Shown here: piece by piece, positions 47,824 through 56,485 of the stretch | Layout: each line of letters begins with the position of its first letter | How positions within the stretch are numbered: position 1 is the first letter of the stretch | NCBI RefSeq assembly: GCF_008297955.1 | Contig: NZ_VTPY01000004.1 | Coordinates: 186,001-250,000, forward strand | Direction of reading: 5' to 3' | DNA from: Billgrantia pellis | Lineage (GTDB): Bacteria > Pseudomonadota > Gammaproteobacteria > Pseudomonadales > Halomonadaceae | DNA length: 64,000 bases | Position numbers and translations under genes: made by a program | Notes under the pieces: generated by a model | Databases searched by the model: none | What the model was told of the DNA's origin: nothing | The model's input: only the letters and a program-made list of their open reading frames with translations

Positions 47824-48627
47824 ATGACCACGATCTTCCACACGCCCGGGCAGCTGTTGAAGCTGTGGCGCCAGCGGCGGCGTCTGAGCCAGCTCGCACT
47901 CGCCACCGAAGCCGACATCTCCCAGCGCCACCTGAGCTTCGTCGAATCCGGACGCGCCGTGCCGAGCCGGGACATGCTGCTGCGCCTGGCGGAACAATTG
48001 GACGTTCCCCTGCGCGAGCGCAACCGGCTGCTGCTGGCCGCCGGCTTCGCCCCGGCATACGGCGAACGTCCTATCGATGCGCCCGAATTCGAGACGATCC
48101 GCGGCGTGATCGAGCGGCTGCTCGCGAGCCACGCCCCCTACCCGGCGCTGGCCGTCGATCGCCATTGGTACCTGCTGATGGGCAACCGTCCGCTCGAGCG
48201 GCTGCTCGGCGGCATCGAGCCCGCACTGCTGGAGCCGCCGATCAACGTGCTGCGGCTCACTCTGCACCCCCAAGGGCTTGCATCGCGCATTCTCAATTTC
48301 CGAGAGTGGCGCGCGCATATTCTCGAACGCTTGGCCCGCCAGGCCGATACGACGGCCGACCCTGCGCTTGCCTCGCTCAGCGAGGAACTGAAAGACTATC
48401 CGGTGCCGGCCGGGGCTCGTCCTCATCGGGCTTCGAGATCGAGCCATGCCGGCATCGTCGTGCCGCTGGAGCTGGCCATGCCGGATGGCCGCGTGCTGTC
48501 GCTGTTGAGCACCACTACGGTATTCGGCACGCCGCTCGATATCACGCTCGAAGAACTCGCCATCGAGTCGTTCTTCCCGACGGACGCGGCCACTCAGGAA
48601 GCATTGCAGCGGCTGGACGATACCTAG
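47824..48627 (+). CDS. XRE family regulator with MmyB-like ligand domain
   Basis: A 267-residue regulator. The HTH (LSQLALATEADISQRHLSFVES) is followed by an MmyB-like PAS-related domain (HAPYPALAVDRHWYLLMGNRPLERLL). It is a second member of the family seen at 21140, but the two are clearly different proteins. It probably represses itself and the DUF1330 gene through the palindrome between them. Confidence 0.88.
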   Translation: MTTIFHTPGQLLKLWRQRRRLSQLALATEADISQRHLSFVESGRAVPSRDMLLRLAEQLDVPLRERNRLLLAAGFAPAYGERPIDAPEFETIRGVIERLLASHAPYPALAVDRHWYLLMGNRPLERLLGGIEPALLEPPINVLRLTLHPQGLASRILNFREWRAHILERLARQADTTADPALASLSEELKDYPVPAGARPHRASRSSHAGIVVPLELAMPDGRVLSLLSTTTVFGTPLDITLEELAIESFFPTDAATQEALQRLDDT

Positions 48628-49433
48628 CCGCATGACCGGTCGGCGGCGTCCCCGCAATGCTCAATGGCGCGCTGCAGGAAACGTGACAGCCCCTCCACCT
48701 GTGGCTTGCGCTGCGTCCACCCCTCGCCGCCCCCTTCGAGATAGCCCCGCCGTACCAGCGCCATCGTGCCCTGGTGCTCCAGCGGCAGGCGCTCAAGCGC
48801 CCAGGCGGCGGCAACGTCCTTGGGCGCGATCTCTCCCGTCTCGAGAGTCATCCACATTCGCCCCAGGGTCAGCAACACATTGCGTTCATCGCCCGGCAAT
48901 CCCTCGATCAGGCCAGGCAGCGAGTCGATTATCGCCCGTCGCAGGTCCGCCTCGGGAATTGGCGCAACCAGCTCCGCCAATTCGGGCCCATGCAGGGCCA
49001 GGCTAGCCTGCCGGGCGGAGGTCAGCACGATGGCCAGGTCGGGGTCGGCTGTTGCCGGCGGTATCCGGCCCTGCTCGAACGCGTCCCGCAGCCACTCACC
49101 ATAGACCAGCTCGCTCCTCGGCGGGTATTGCCACGGTACCAGCGCCTCCCGGCACAGCAGCGTCACCTCCAGCGGCCGGGGCGAGCCGTCGTCTGCGCTA
49201 CCGGAGACCCGCATCAGCGACCTGACCAAGCGTCGACGCACCGGCTCCTCAGGCGGCTGATTGATGACCGCCAGCATGTCCACGTCGCTATTGGGACGCA
49301 GGCCGCCAGTGAGCGCCGAGCCGAACAGATAGACGCCGACCACGGTCTCGCCCAACTCGCAAGCGAGGATGCCGAATGCGTCCTTGGCTTCCTTGGGTAG
49401 CGGCTGTTCGGCCGCTCGGGCAGAGCGCCTCAT
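48624..49433 (-). CDS. AadA-type aminoglycoside nucleotidyltransferase-like protein
   Basis: A 269-residue protein like the ANT(3'')/AadA streptomycin-spectinomycin adenylyltransferases (263 residues). The nucleotidyltransferase motif GSALTGGLRPNSDVDMLAVI carries G38-S39 and metal-binding D50 and D52, and the helical C-terminal domain (AIIDSLPGLIEGLPGDERNVLLTL, MWMTLETGEIAPKD) follows. ATG 49433 has GGAG upstream; ATG 49445 is an alternative. No integron or mobile element surrounds it, so it looks like a resident chromosomal gene. Drug activity is possible but unproven. Confidence 0.85.
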   Translation of the reverse strand: MRRSARAAEQPLPKEAKDAFGILACELGETVVGVYLFGSALTGGLRPNSDVDMLAVINQPPEEPVRRRLVRSLMRVSGSADDGSPRPLEVTLLCREALVPWQYPPRSELVYGEWLRDAFEQGRIPPATADPDLAIVLTSARQASLALHGPELAELVAPIPEADLRRAIIDSLPGLIEGLPGDERNVLLTLGRMWMTLETGEIAPKDVAAAWALERLPLEHQGTMALVRRGYLEGGGEGWTQRKPQVEGLSRFLQRAIEHCGDAADRSCG

Positions 49434-49497
49434 CGATATCTCCATTACGTCTTGCCATGTTGCGAACCACGGCCAGGGCAGGCGCTTGCGGTCGACG

Positions 49498-50700
49498 TTA
49501 CGCCTTGTCGCCGAGAACCGCCTGCCGGTAGCGCCGGGCCGGCAACAGCAGTGCGGCCATCGCCACGCCAATGGCACAGGCGGCCAACAGCAGGTAGAGC
49601 CGGACGAACCCGCTGGCCGGATCGTAACCCCAGGCCACGATCGGCACGGCCAAGGAACCGACTCCCAGCGACAGCACGTACTTTACGGCATAGACCCGCG
49701 CCCGCCAGCCGCTTGCGGTATGACGCGCCACGATGGCGTCCTGCACCGGAATCACACCGAACACCGTTATCATCAATCCCAGCGCCAGGACAACGATTCG
49801 CCATTGCCCTCCCTGGGCCATCAGCAGCAACAGAGGGACCTGCAACAGCGCCAGCAGCAGCATCAACCGCCGCGGCGGGACCCTGTCCACGGCCCTGCCG
49901 GTGACGAGTTGCGCCATGGAGGCGCAGGCAAAGACCATCGATGCCAGGCCGGCGGCGCTGACCAGGCCACTCCCGCTGCCCCCGAAGGCGTCCTCCATGA
50001 TCTTGGGCAGCACGACGGTGGTGGCCGCGAACACGAGCCCACCCATCAATGCCGTGACGACCAGGTAAGCGAGGATTCGCCCGGGCAGCGCCGCCGGGGC
50101 CTGCACCGCTGTCGGGGATTCGACGGCAGCCGAGGACGCCCCACGCTTACCGCGCTCGGGCGGTACCAGCGCCAGGTAGGCGATGCCGCTCGCCAGACAC
50201 AACGCACCGGGAATCAGGAAGGCCGCCTGCCAGCCGAGCATGCCCGCGAGCGCACCGGTCACCAGCGGCGCCGCCGCGACGCCCATGTTGCCCCACACGC
50301 CGTTCACGCCCAGCGCCTGGCCAACCCCTTCGCCGCTCTCCGCGACCAGGGCGATGCCGACGGGGTGATAGATCGCCGCGAAGCTGCCCATGAGAAACAG
50401 GCCGGCGGCCATCTGGTAGGGGCCGCTGGCGAAGCCGGTGAGCAGGGAAGCCACACCGAGCCCCAGGAACATCACGGCCATCATGCCTTGGCGACTCCAG
50501 CGGTCGCCCAGCCAGCCCGCCGGCAGGGTGAAGGCGGCAAAGGCGACGAAGCCCGCCGTGGCCGGCAGCAGCAGCGCGCCATAATCGCCCTGGCCACGAC
50601 TCTCGAGCGCCACCGCCACCGTAGGGTGTATCAGCATGAAATAGTGGGCATAGGCATGCCCCACGTTGAGAAACAGTAACCGAACGCGATTGCCGCTCAT
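49498..50700 (-). CDS. MFS transporter
   Basis: A 400-residue, 12-helix major facilitator. The opening LLFLNVGHAYAHYFMLIHPTV resembles fosmidomycin-resistance-type (Fsr) members, followed by a motif A-like GWLGDRWSRQGMM loop and the GVWGNMGVAAAPLVTG segment. GGAG precedes ATG 50700. It is divergent from an AraC regulator with a 94-base gap, so the two probably form an inducible efflux unit. Substrate unknown. Confidence 0.88.
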   Translation of the reverse strand: MSGNRVRLLFLNVGHAYAHYFMLIHPTVAVALESRGQGDYGALLLPATAGFVAFAAFTLPAGWLGDRWSRQGMMAVMFLGLGVASLLTGFASGPYQMAAGLFLMGSFAAIYHPVGIALVAESGEGVGQALGVNGVWGNMGVAAAPLVTGALAGMLGWQAAFLIPGALCLASGIAYLALVPPERGKRGASSAAVESPTAVQAPAALPGRILAYLVVTALMGGLVFAATTVVLPKIMEDAFGGSGSGLVSAAGLASMVFACASMAQLVTGRAVDRVPPRRLMLLLALLQVPLLLLMAQGGQWRIVVLALGLMITVFGVIPVQDAIVARHTASGWRARVYAVKYVLSLGVGSLAVPIVAWGYDPASGFVRLYLLLAACAIGVAMAALLLPARRYRQAVLGDKA

Positions 50701-50794
50701 GGGTTGGCTCCAGGGTTGCCGGTCTTTCAGGCTAAACTGGAGTCGAGGCGACTTCTCTCGCCATTCCGACAAGATATAGCGCGCAACGGACAAC

Positions 50795-51595
50795 ATGCCC
50801 CACGCCACTCCCCTGCCACGCGAAGTCCTGCAACGGCGCATCGAGAGCGCCCCGGGCCCCGTGCAACCCTATGCCTGCGACTATCCCGCCGGCTGGGATA
50901 CCGGGCCACATCATCACGTGCGCACTCAGCTCGTCTTCGCCACCCAGGGCGTGATGACGGTATCGACCCCGGCAGGACGATGGGTGGTGCCGCCCCAGCT
51001 CGCGGTATGGATACCGGCTCGCCTGGAACATGCCCTGCTGATGCACCGGTCCGTGAAGCTGCGCACGCTCTACCTCGACGAGCGACTGCCGGGGCTACCG
51101 GCCCAGCCGCGCGTGGTGAACGTCTCGCCGCTGCTGCGCGAGTTGATATTGCGCTTGATGGCGCTGCCGGCCGAGACGACCGCCCGCGGTGCCGGCGCGC
51201 GGCTGGTCGCGGTGCTGCTGGACGAACTACACGAAGGGCCCACGCTGCCGCTGCACCTCCCCGAGCCCCACGACCCCGCGCTGCGACGGATCTGCACCGC
51301 CCTGCGTAACGACCCGGCAAACCGGGACGACCTGGCCATCTGGGGCCGCACGGTCGGCGCCTCGCCACGCACCCTGGCGCGACGCTTCCAGGCGCAGACA
51401 GGCATGGGGTTCGCCGCCTGGCGCCAGCAGGCCCGCCTGCTTGCCGCGCTGCCCCTGCTGGCGGAAGGGCACTCGGTCACGGCCGTGGCCCAGGAGGTCG
51501 GCTACGAATCGCCGAGCGCCTTCATCGCCGCCTTCCGACGCCGCCTGGGGACCAGCCCCGGACGCTACTTCTCCCGCCCGCCCGAGGGCGCTTGA
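50795..51595 (+). CDS. AraC family regulator with cupin sensor
   Basis: A 266-residue regulator: an N-terminal cupin domain (DTGPHHHVRTQLVFATQGVM) and a C-terminal AraC HTH pair (GASPRTLARRFQAQTGMGFAAWRQ, then VTAVAQEVGYESPSAFIAAFRRRLGTSP). It is divergent from the MFS gene and likely controls it. A hairpin overlapping the end of the DUF2149 gene follows. Confidence 0.9.
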   Translation: MPHATPLPREVLQRRIESAPGPVQPYACDYPAGWDTGPHHHVRTQLVFATQGVMTVSTPAGRWVVPPQLAVWIPARLEHALLMHRSVKLRTLYLDERLPGLPAQPRVVNVSPLLRELILRLMALPAETTARGAGARLVAVLLDELHEGPTLPLHLPEPHDPALRRICTALRNDPANRDDLAIWGRTVGASPRTLARRFQAQTGMGFAAWRQQARLLAALPLLAEGHSVTAVAQEVGYESPSAFIAAFRRRLGTSPGRYFSRPPEGA

Positions 51596-51596
51596 G

Positions 51597-51621
51597 GCCG
51601 GACGATCAGTCATCGTCCGGC
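51597..51621. terminator. Hairpin between convergent AraC and DUF2149 genes
   Basis: GCCGGACGAT and ATCGTCCGGC form a perfect 10-bp stem around a 5-base loop. It begins 2 bases after the AraC stop and includes the last codons of the DUF2149 gene. No T-tract is visible. Confidence 0.5.
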
Positions 51622-51884
51622 ACCAGCACCAGGGAGCCATCGGGCAGGCGGTAGGTGGTGCCGGCGCGCACGCCCTGGCCCTCGCCGAGGGTGCCGCTGG
51701 ATACGAAACGCTCCAGCGCCTCGCTACGCTCGCTGACCACGCCGCCCTCGCTGGCGGCGTGATACGCCGCCTCGCGCTGGGCGACGACGATCAGCAGCAG
51801 CACGATCATCACCAGGAAGACGTCGATGACGTTGACCACCGAGAGCAGCGGATCGTCGTCCTCCATATCCAGGAAGCGCCTCAT
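51606..51884 (-). CDS. DUF2149 protein, probable ExbD-like partner
   Basis: A 92-residue protein of DUF2149. A short cytoplasmic start is followed by one membrane helix (VNVIDVFLVMIVLLLIVV, about 17-34) with an Asp at its entry (D21), placed like the proton-carrying Asp of ExbD/TolR, and then a small periplasmic part. GGGAGG precedes ATG 51884, which overlaps the ExbB-type gene's stop (ATGA). It is the last gene of the zinc-type operon and may stand in for ExbD, which is absent. Confidence 0.85.
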   Translation of the reverse strand: MRRFLDMEDDDPLLSVVNVIDVFLVMIVLLLIVVAQREAAYHAASEGGVVSERSEALERFVSSGTLGEGQGVRAGTTYRLPDGSLVLVPDDD

Positions 51885-52387
51885 GCCGTTCCTCCCTCGA
51901 CCCGCGTCCCGGTCACGGCGCGCTCACGCTCGATGCGGTGCAGCGAAGCGAGCAGCCAGCGCCGCCGCACGGTGACGATCCAGTAGGTGATGGAAGCGGT
52001 GATCAGCGCCAGGATCACCGCCGCGAAGGCCACCACCAGCTGCTCGCCGACGCTGGCGAGATCGCCATCGCCCAGCGCCAGCAGCGCCGGACCCAGCGGG
52101 ATCATGGTGGCCACCAGGCCCAGCATGGGCGCGATGCGCGAGACGATGCGCAGCGGCTCCAGGCGGCGCAGAATGAGCAGTTCCAGCCCGTCGCTGTCGT
52201 CGCTGCCGTGTTCGCGGCACCAGCGCGCCAGCGGACAGGCGTGGTCGCCCCGGCGGCGCTGCCAGGTTTCCATCAGGAAGCTGCCCAGCGCGTAGAAGGA
52301 ATAGGCGAAAAGCAGCAGGATCAGCGCCAGCACCGGCAGCAGAAACAGCCGCCCCAGTTCGTACATCCAGAGTTCGAGGGTGGTCAT
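51881..52387 (-). CDS. MotA/TolQ/ExbB proton channel family protein
   Basis: A 168-residue inner-membrane protein with three helices at about residues 13-33, 100-120 and 130-150. The TolQ/ExbB signature region ISRIAPMLGLVATMIPLGPALLAL precedes a conserved VVAFAAVILALITASITYWI helix. Together with DUF2149 it could form a proton-driven motor for the TonB-dependent receptor or for the CobN-like protein in the same operon. It lies 15 bases after the CobN-like gene and overlaps the DUF2149 gene. Confidence 0.92.
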   Translation of the reverse strand: MTTLELWMYELGRLFLLPVLALILLLFAYSFYALGSFLMETWQRRRGDHACPLARWCREHGSDDSDGLELLILRRLEPLRIVSRIAPMLGLVATMIPLGPALLALGDGDLASVGEQLVVAFAAVILALITASITYWIVTVRRRWLLASLHRIERERAVTGTRVEGGTA

Positions 52388-52402
52388 ATCAGGATTTCAT
52401 GG

Positions 52403-55400
52403 TCAAAGTTGCATGGATTGATGGATGGAGGGGGAGTGCGCGTGGGCGCGCCGCCACTGGTGCGCCATGCCCGCCGCGACCAGCAGCGCCAGCGCGATGA
52501 GATAGGCCAGCTCCCGCCACAGGGGGCTTGCGCCGGCCTGGCCGGGCTCGGGAGGCGCTTCCGGTAACGGCTGGATGAGTTCGCCCACCACCGGCACCGC
52601 TTGCGGCGCCTGGCCTTCCCGCCCGAAGCCGGTTGCCGCTTCGTTGTTCTCTCTCTCGCTATCGAAGTCCGTCGCCAGATCGGCGATAAAGGCTTCCCGC
52701 GCGGCGCTGGTGGGCACGTGCTCGGCGAGCTGGCGCCACTCCCGGTGCAGTTCGGCCAGGGAGCGCCGGGTGGCGTCGTCCGCGTCCCAATGACCGGTGC
52801 GCACCGCGTCCAGCATCCGCTCGGTCATGTTGAGGAAGGCTTCCGGGTTGTGCTCGCGAAACCACGCCTCCAGCCCCAGTTCATAGGCGTCGCGCAGATA
52901 GATGTCGTGGAAGCGCTGCCACTGGTCGTCGCGCACCATCTCCGGCGCGGTGGCCTGCCAGCCCCAGAGGTTGTCCACGGTGGCCTGCAGTTGGGTGGTG
53001 CCGGCGTAGCCCTCTTCCATCATGCTGGTCAGCCAGCGCGGGTGGTGATATCGGGTGCGCAGCTCGCGGGAGAGGAAGTGGCTGGCCGTTTCGATGCGCC
53101 CGGCGCCGGGGTCGCGCAGGTTGCTGATCATCAGCGCCGGCCGCTCGCCGCCCGCGGCGTGCACGGCGGCGGAGAGCCCGCCCAGGTAGGAGAAGGGGTC
53201 GTCGGTGCTGAGCAGGCCGAAGAGGTTGGAGCTGCGCGCCAGCACGGCGCTCTCCACCCCGGCGAGTTGCGTGGCGAAGAGGTCGAGCTGGGGCACCCGC
53301 TCGCCCCAGTGGGCCGGGTCGGGGCCGTAGACGTGATCGAAGCGCTCCAGGAAGACCCGCCCCAGCGCCGCTTCGTCGTTGCCCTCGGCGCCGGACCAGG
53401 CATCCACGTCGGCGGCGACATCCGCCATGCCGCTGCCGTATTCGCCGCTGGCGGAGGAGAACAGCCGCGCCCGGGAGAGCCGCCGGGCGTCCTCGGCGTC
53501 GAGCCCCGCCGCCCGCAGCCGGTTCTCCAGCACCCGGCTGGCGTGGCGCACCGGGTTGTCCGGTTCGTCCAGCGCCGCCACCTCCGCCACGGCCTCGGCC
53601 AGCAGCGCCATGGCGTCGGCGAAGGAGTCACGATAGAGGCCGGTGGCTTGCAGCACCACGTCCACCCGCGGGCGCCCCAGCTCCTCCTGGGGAATCACGC
53701 GCACCCCGGCCAGGCGCCCGCGTTCGTCCCAGCGCGGCTCGACGCCCAGCGCCGCCAGCGCCTGCCCTTCGATCACGCCGTGGTGACGCATCGCCTCCAT
53801 GGCCCATAGCGAGAAGGCGATGCGCCGGGGCGGCCGGCCATGGGCCTCGATATGCCCGGCGAGCAGTTCCTCGAACAGCTCGGCGCCGGTCTGGTAGGCG
53901 GCGCGGGTGGGCACCCGCGAGGGGTCGAAGCCGTAGAGGTTGCGCCCGGTGGGCAGCGAGTCCGGGTTGCGCAGCGGGTCGCCCCCGACCGAGGGCTCGA
54001 TGAAGCGCCCTTCCAGCGCCGCCAGCAGGGCGGGCAGTTCGTTCTGTTGGCGCAGGTCGGCGAGATACGCAGTACCGCCCTCGATCCAGGGTTGCAGCGC
54101 CGGGTCGTCGCTGGGCGCCCCTTCGATCAGCGCCCGGTGGAGCACCTGGTAGGGCAGGGAATCTTGCACCGCGTTTTCGGCGTCGCCGCTGAACAGCTCC
54201 TCGCGCGCGTGGGCGTCCGCCTCCAGCACGCTGTAATAGGGCTCGCCGAGCATCTGCATCACGGTGGAGATCAGGTGCTCGTCCCGCGCCGGCCGGCCGA
54301 AGGTGTGCAGCCCCAGCGGCTCGCTCTGCACGGCGAGCTCGTGGATATAGTCGTGCAGCCGCTCCAGATAGGCGGGAAATGCCGCCTCGCCGACACTGCC
54401 GCCGTGGCCCAGGTCGTCGTTCACGCCCAGCTCCTCGCCCAGTTCGAGGATACGCTCGCCGACCCGCCGCCGCGCCGGGCCGTCGTCCATCTGCTCCCAG
54501 TCGTGGACCAGGTCGTGCAGGTCCACCAGTTCGAAGTAGAGCGCCGCGGGAGCGAAGGGCGGCGTCTGGTGGGAGACGATGGTGGCCCGGGCGCGGCGCC
54601 GGGCCAGGGTCGCCTCGGCGAGGTTGTCGACGATGTAGGGATAGACGTGCGGCAGCTCGCCAATCACCGTGTGGGACGCATCGCCACGGGCCAGGCCGCG
54701 CGCCTTGCCGGGGCCGTACTCCGCCGTGCCGTGGGTGCCGAAGTGGATCAGCGCGTGGGCGCCGAAGCGTGCCTGCAGCCAGGCGTAGCCGGCCAGGTAG
54801 TCGTGGCTGAAGGGCAGGTCAGTGTCGTGATAGCCGTGGGCGTGCTCCGCCCCTTCGCCGTGCACATGGCGCGGCGGCTGGGGCAGCACCACGGCGTTGC
54901 CGAGGCTCAGGCGCGGGATGACGAAATACGCCTCGCCGTCGTCCTCCACCCAGGTGCGGGCCCGCTCGACGCCGCCCCACTGCGCTTCCACCGCGTCGCG
55001 CAGCGCCGGGTCCTGGCGCTCCAGCCAGGCCAGGTACTCCGCCATCGGAAAGCGCTCGGCCAGCCCGGCTTGCTCCAGGGCCTCCAGGGCCGCCCGCGCC
55101 TCGTCACGTTCTGGACCGCTCCGGGGTTCTGGCCCGGCCTGACGTTCTGGCCCATCCGGGGGTACGGGATAGAAGATATTGACCAGTTGCCGCCCCGCCT
55201 CCACGAGTCGCTGCGCTTCCACGGCGCGTACCGCGTAACCGGCCTCTTCCAGCGCGGCGGAGAAGGCCGCCAGGCTCTCCGGCACGTTGAGGTGGGAGGC
55301 GGAGAAGTTGCCGCGCCCCGGCGGGTAGTTGTAGAGGTAGATGCCGAGCCGCTTGTCGGCGTTGTCCAGACGCGCCAGGGCGGCGTGGTTGAGCGCCCGG

Positions 55401-56485
55401 CGCACCAGACTGCCCAGTTCCGGCTCGATGGGTACCAGTTGCCGGTCACTGGCGCGCTCGGCGGCGACCACCGTGGGGTCGGTGATGCCCGCCATCTCGG
55501 CGGTGGCGAAGTAGACCGGCGTGCGGGTGCGCGGATAGCCCTCGGGGTCGGCGCGCCACTCGGCTTCGTCGCCGGGCGTATAGAGCCCCTGCAGTACCGG
55601 CACACCCAAGCGTTCGAGGTCGTCGCGGCGCCCTTCGGGATTGAGGGTGATGCGGTAGTTGAGCAGGGCGTCGACGACGGTTTCTCCGTTCTCGCGCAGC
55701 AGCGCCGCCATGCCGTGTTCCGGCGGGGCCATCTCAGGAAAGTAGAACACCAGCGGCACCGCGCCGGCCGCCTCGACATGGGCGACGGTGGCGTCGATCC
55801 AGTCGGTGAGGCCGTAGCGCACGTGGCTGTCGTGCACCGCTACGCCGATCACCGGGGCCCGGAGCGGCCAGTCATGTCCCGATGCTTGCGCATACCACTG
55901 CCGGTAGGCGCCCAGGTCGTCGAAGATAAGGCCATCGTAGCGGGGGTGGTAGATGCCGAGGTCGGGAAAGCGCCGCGGCTCGGGCACCGCCTCGTCATGC
56001 CGCCCCAGCAGCGGGCCGGTGAGGTAGGCGAAGAAGGCCCGCAGGTTGCCGGGGCCGCCCTCGCTCAGGTAGTCGGCGAGCCGCTCCGCCCGTTCCGGCG
56101 CCACGCCCACGGCGCTCACCTCGTCGCGTTGGACGAAGACCGCCTTCGCGCCCAACTCGGCGGCGCGGGCGCGCAGTGCCTCCACCAGCGCCTGGTCGTC
56201 GCGCTCGTGGGCCGGGGCGAAGAACAGCGTCAGGTCGGCCCCGACCTCCAGCCGCTCGGCGCTGCCGCCCAGCTCATGGGCGTGGTGCGCCTCCACCCTC
56301 ACCCCCGCCTCCCGCCCCAGCGCCTCCATCTGGCTCAGCAGGCCGGGGCGCACCGGATTGTTGGCGATCAGCGACAGGCGGGGCTCGGCAGCGCTCGCCG
56401 CCGCGCTGAAGAGCAGGCACGCCACCAACGCCAATACCCCTATCAACACCCTGGGAAAAATGCCCCACATGCCACGTATAGCCAT
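52403..56485 (-). CDS. CobN-like protein with signal peptide and C-terminal membrane anchor
   Basis: A 1360-residue protein of the CobN/BchH/HmuS family. Family motifs include NYPPGRGNFSASHLNVP, LIHFGTHGTAEYGPGKARGL and NLWGWQATAPEMVRDDQWQ. Unlike cytoplasmic cobaltochelatase CobN, it opens with a Sec signal peptide (LIGVLALVACLLFSAAASA, cleaved at about residue 33) and ends with a helix (YLIALALLVAAGMA) and a His-containing tail, so it should sit in the periplasm tethered to the inner membrane. Its start overlaps the receptor gene's stop (TGATG). The layout matches zinc-starvation or heme (HmuS) operons, not B12 synthesis. A TTG at 56497 is an alternative start. Confidence 0.88.
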   Translation of the reverse strand: MAIRGMWGIFPRVLIGVLALVACLLFSAAASAAEPRLSLIANNPVRPGLLSQMEALGREAGVRVEAHHAHELGGSAERLEVGADLTLFFAPAHERDDQALVEALRARAAELGAKAVFVQRDEVSAVGVAPERAERLADYLSEGGPGNLRAFFAYLTGPLLGRHDEAVPEPRRFPDLGIYHPRYDGLIFDDLGAYRQWYAQASGHDWPLRAPVIGVAVHDSHVRYGLTDWIDATVAHVEAAGAVPLVFYFPEMAPPEHGMAALLRENGETVVDALLNYRITLNPEGRRDDLERLGVPVLQGLYTPGDEAEWRADPEGYPRTRTPVYFATAEMAGITDPTVVAAERASDRQLVPIEPELGSLVRRALNHAALARLDNADKRLGIYLYNYPPGRGNFSASHLNVPESLAAFSAALEEAGYAVRAVEAQRLVEAGRQLVNIFYPVPPDGPERQAGPEPRSGPERDEARAALEALEQAGLAERFPMAEYLAWLERQDPALRDAVEAQWGGVERARTWVEDDGEAYFVIPRLSLGNAVVLPQPPRHVHGEGAEHAHGYHDTDLPFSHDYLAGYAWLQARFGAHALIHFGTHGTAEYGPGKARGLARGDASHTVIGELPHVYPYIVDNLAEATLARRRARATIVSHQTPPFAPAALYFELVDLHDLVHDWEQMDDGPARRRVGERILELGEELGVNDDLGHGGSVGEAAFPAYLERLHDYIHELAVQSEPLGLHTFGRPARDEHLISTVMQMLGEPYYSVLEADAHAREELFSGDAENAVQDSLPYQVLHRALIEGAPSDDPALQPWIEGGTAYLADLRQQNELPALLAALEGRFIEPSVGGDPLRNPDSLPTGRNLYGFDPSRVPTRAAYQTGAELFEELLAGHIEAHGRPPRRIAFSLWAMEAMRHHGVIEGQALAALGVEPRWDERGRLAGVRVIPQEELGRPRVDVVLQATGLYRDSFADAMALLAEAVAEVAALDEPDNPVRHASRVLENRLRAAGLDAEDARRLSRARLFSSASGEYGSGMADVAADVDAWSGAEGNDEAALGRVFLERFDHVYGPDPAHWGERVPQLDLFATQLAGVESAVLARSSNLFGLLSTDDPFSYLGGLSAAVHAAGGERPALMISNLRDPGAGRIETASHFLSRELRTRYHHPRWLTSMMEEGYAGTTQLQATVDNLWGWQATAPEMVRDDQWQRFHDIYLRDAYELGLEAWFREHNPEAFLNMTERMLDAVRTGHWDADDATRRSLAELHREWRQLAEHVPTSAAREAFIADLATDFDSERENNEAATGFGREGQAPQAVPVVGELIQPLPEAPPEPGQAGASPLWRELAYLIALALLVAAGMAHQWRRAHAHSPSIHQSMQL

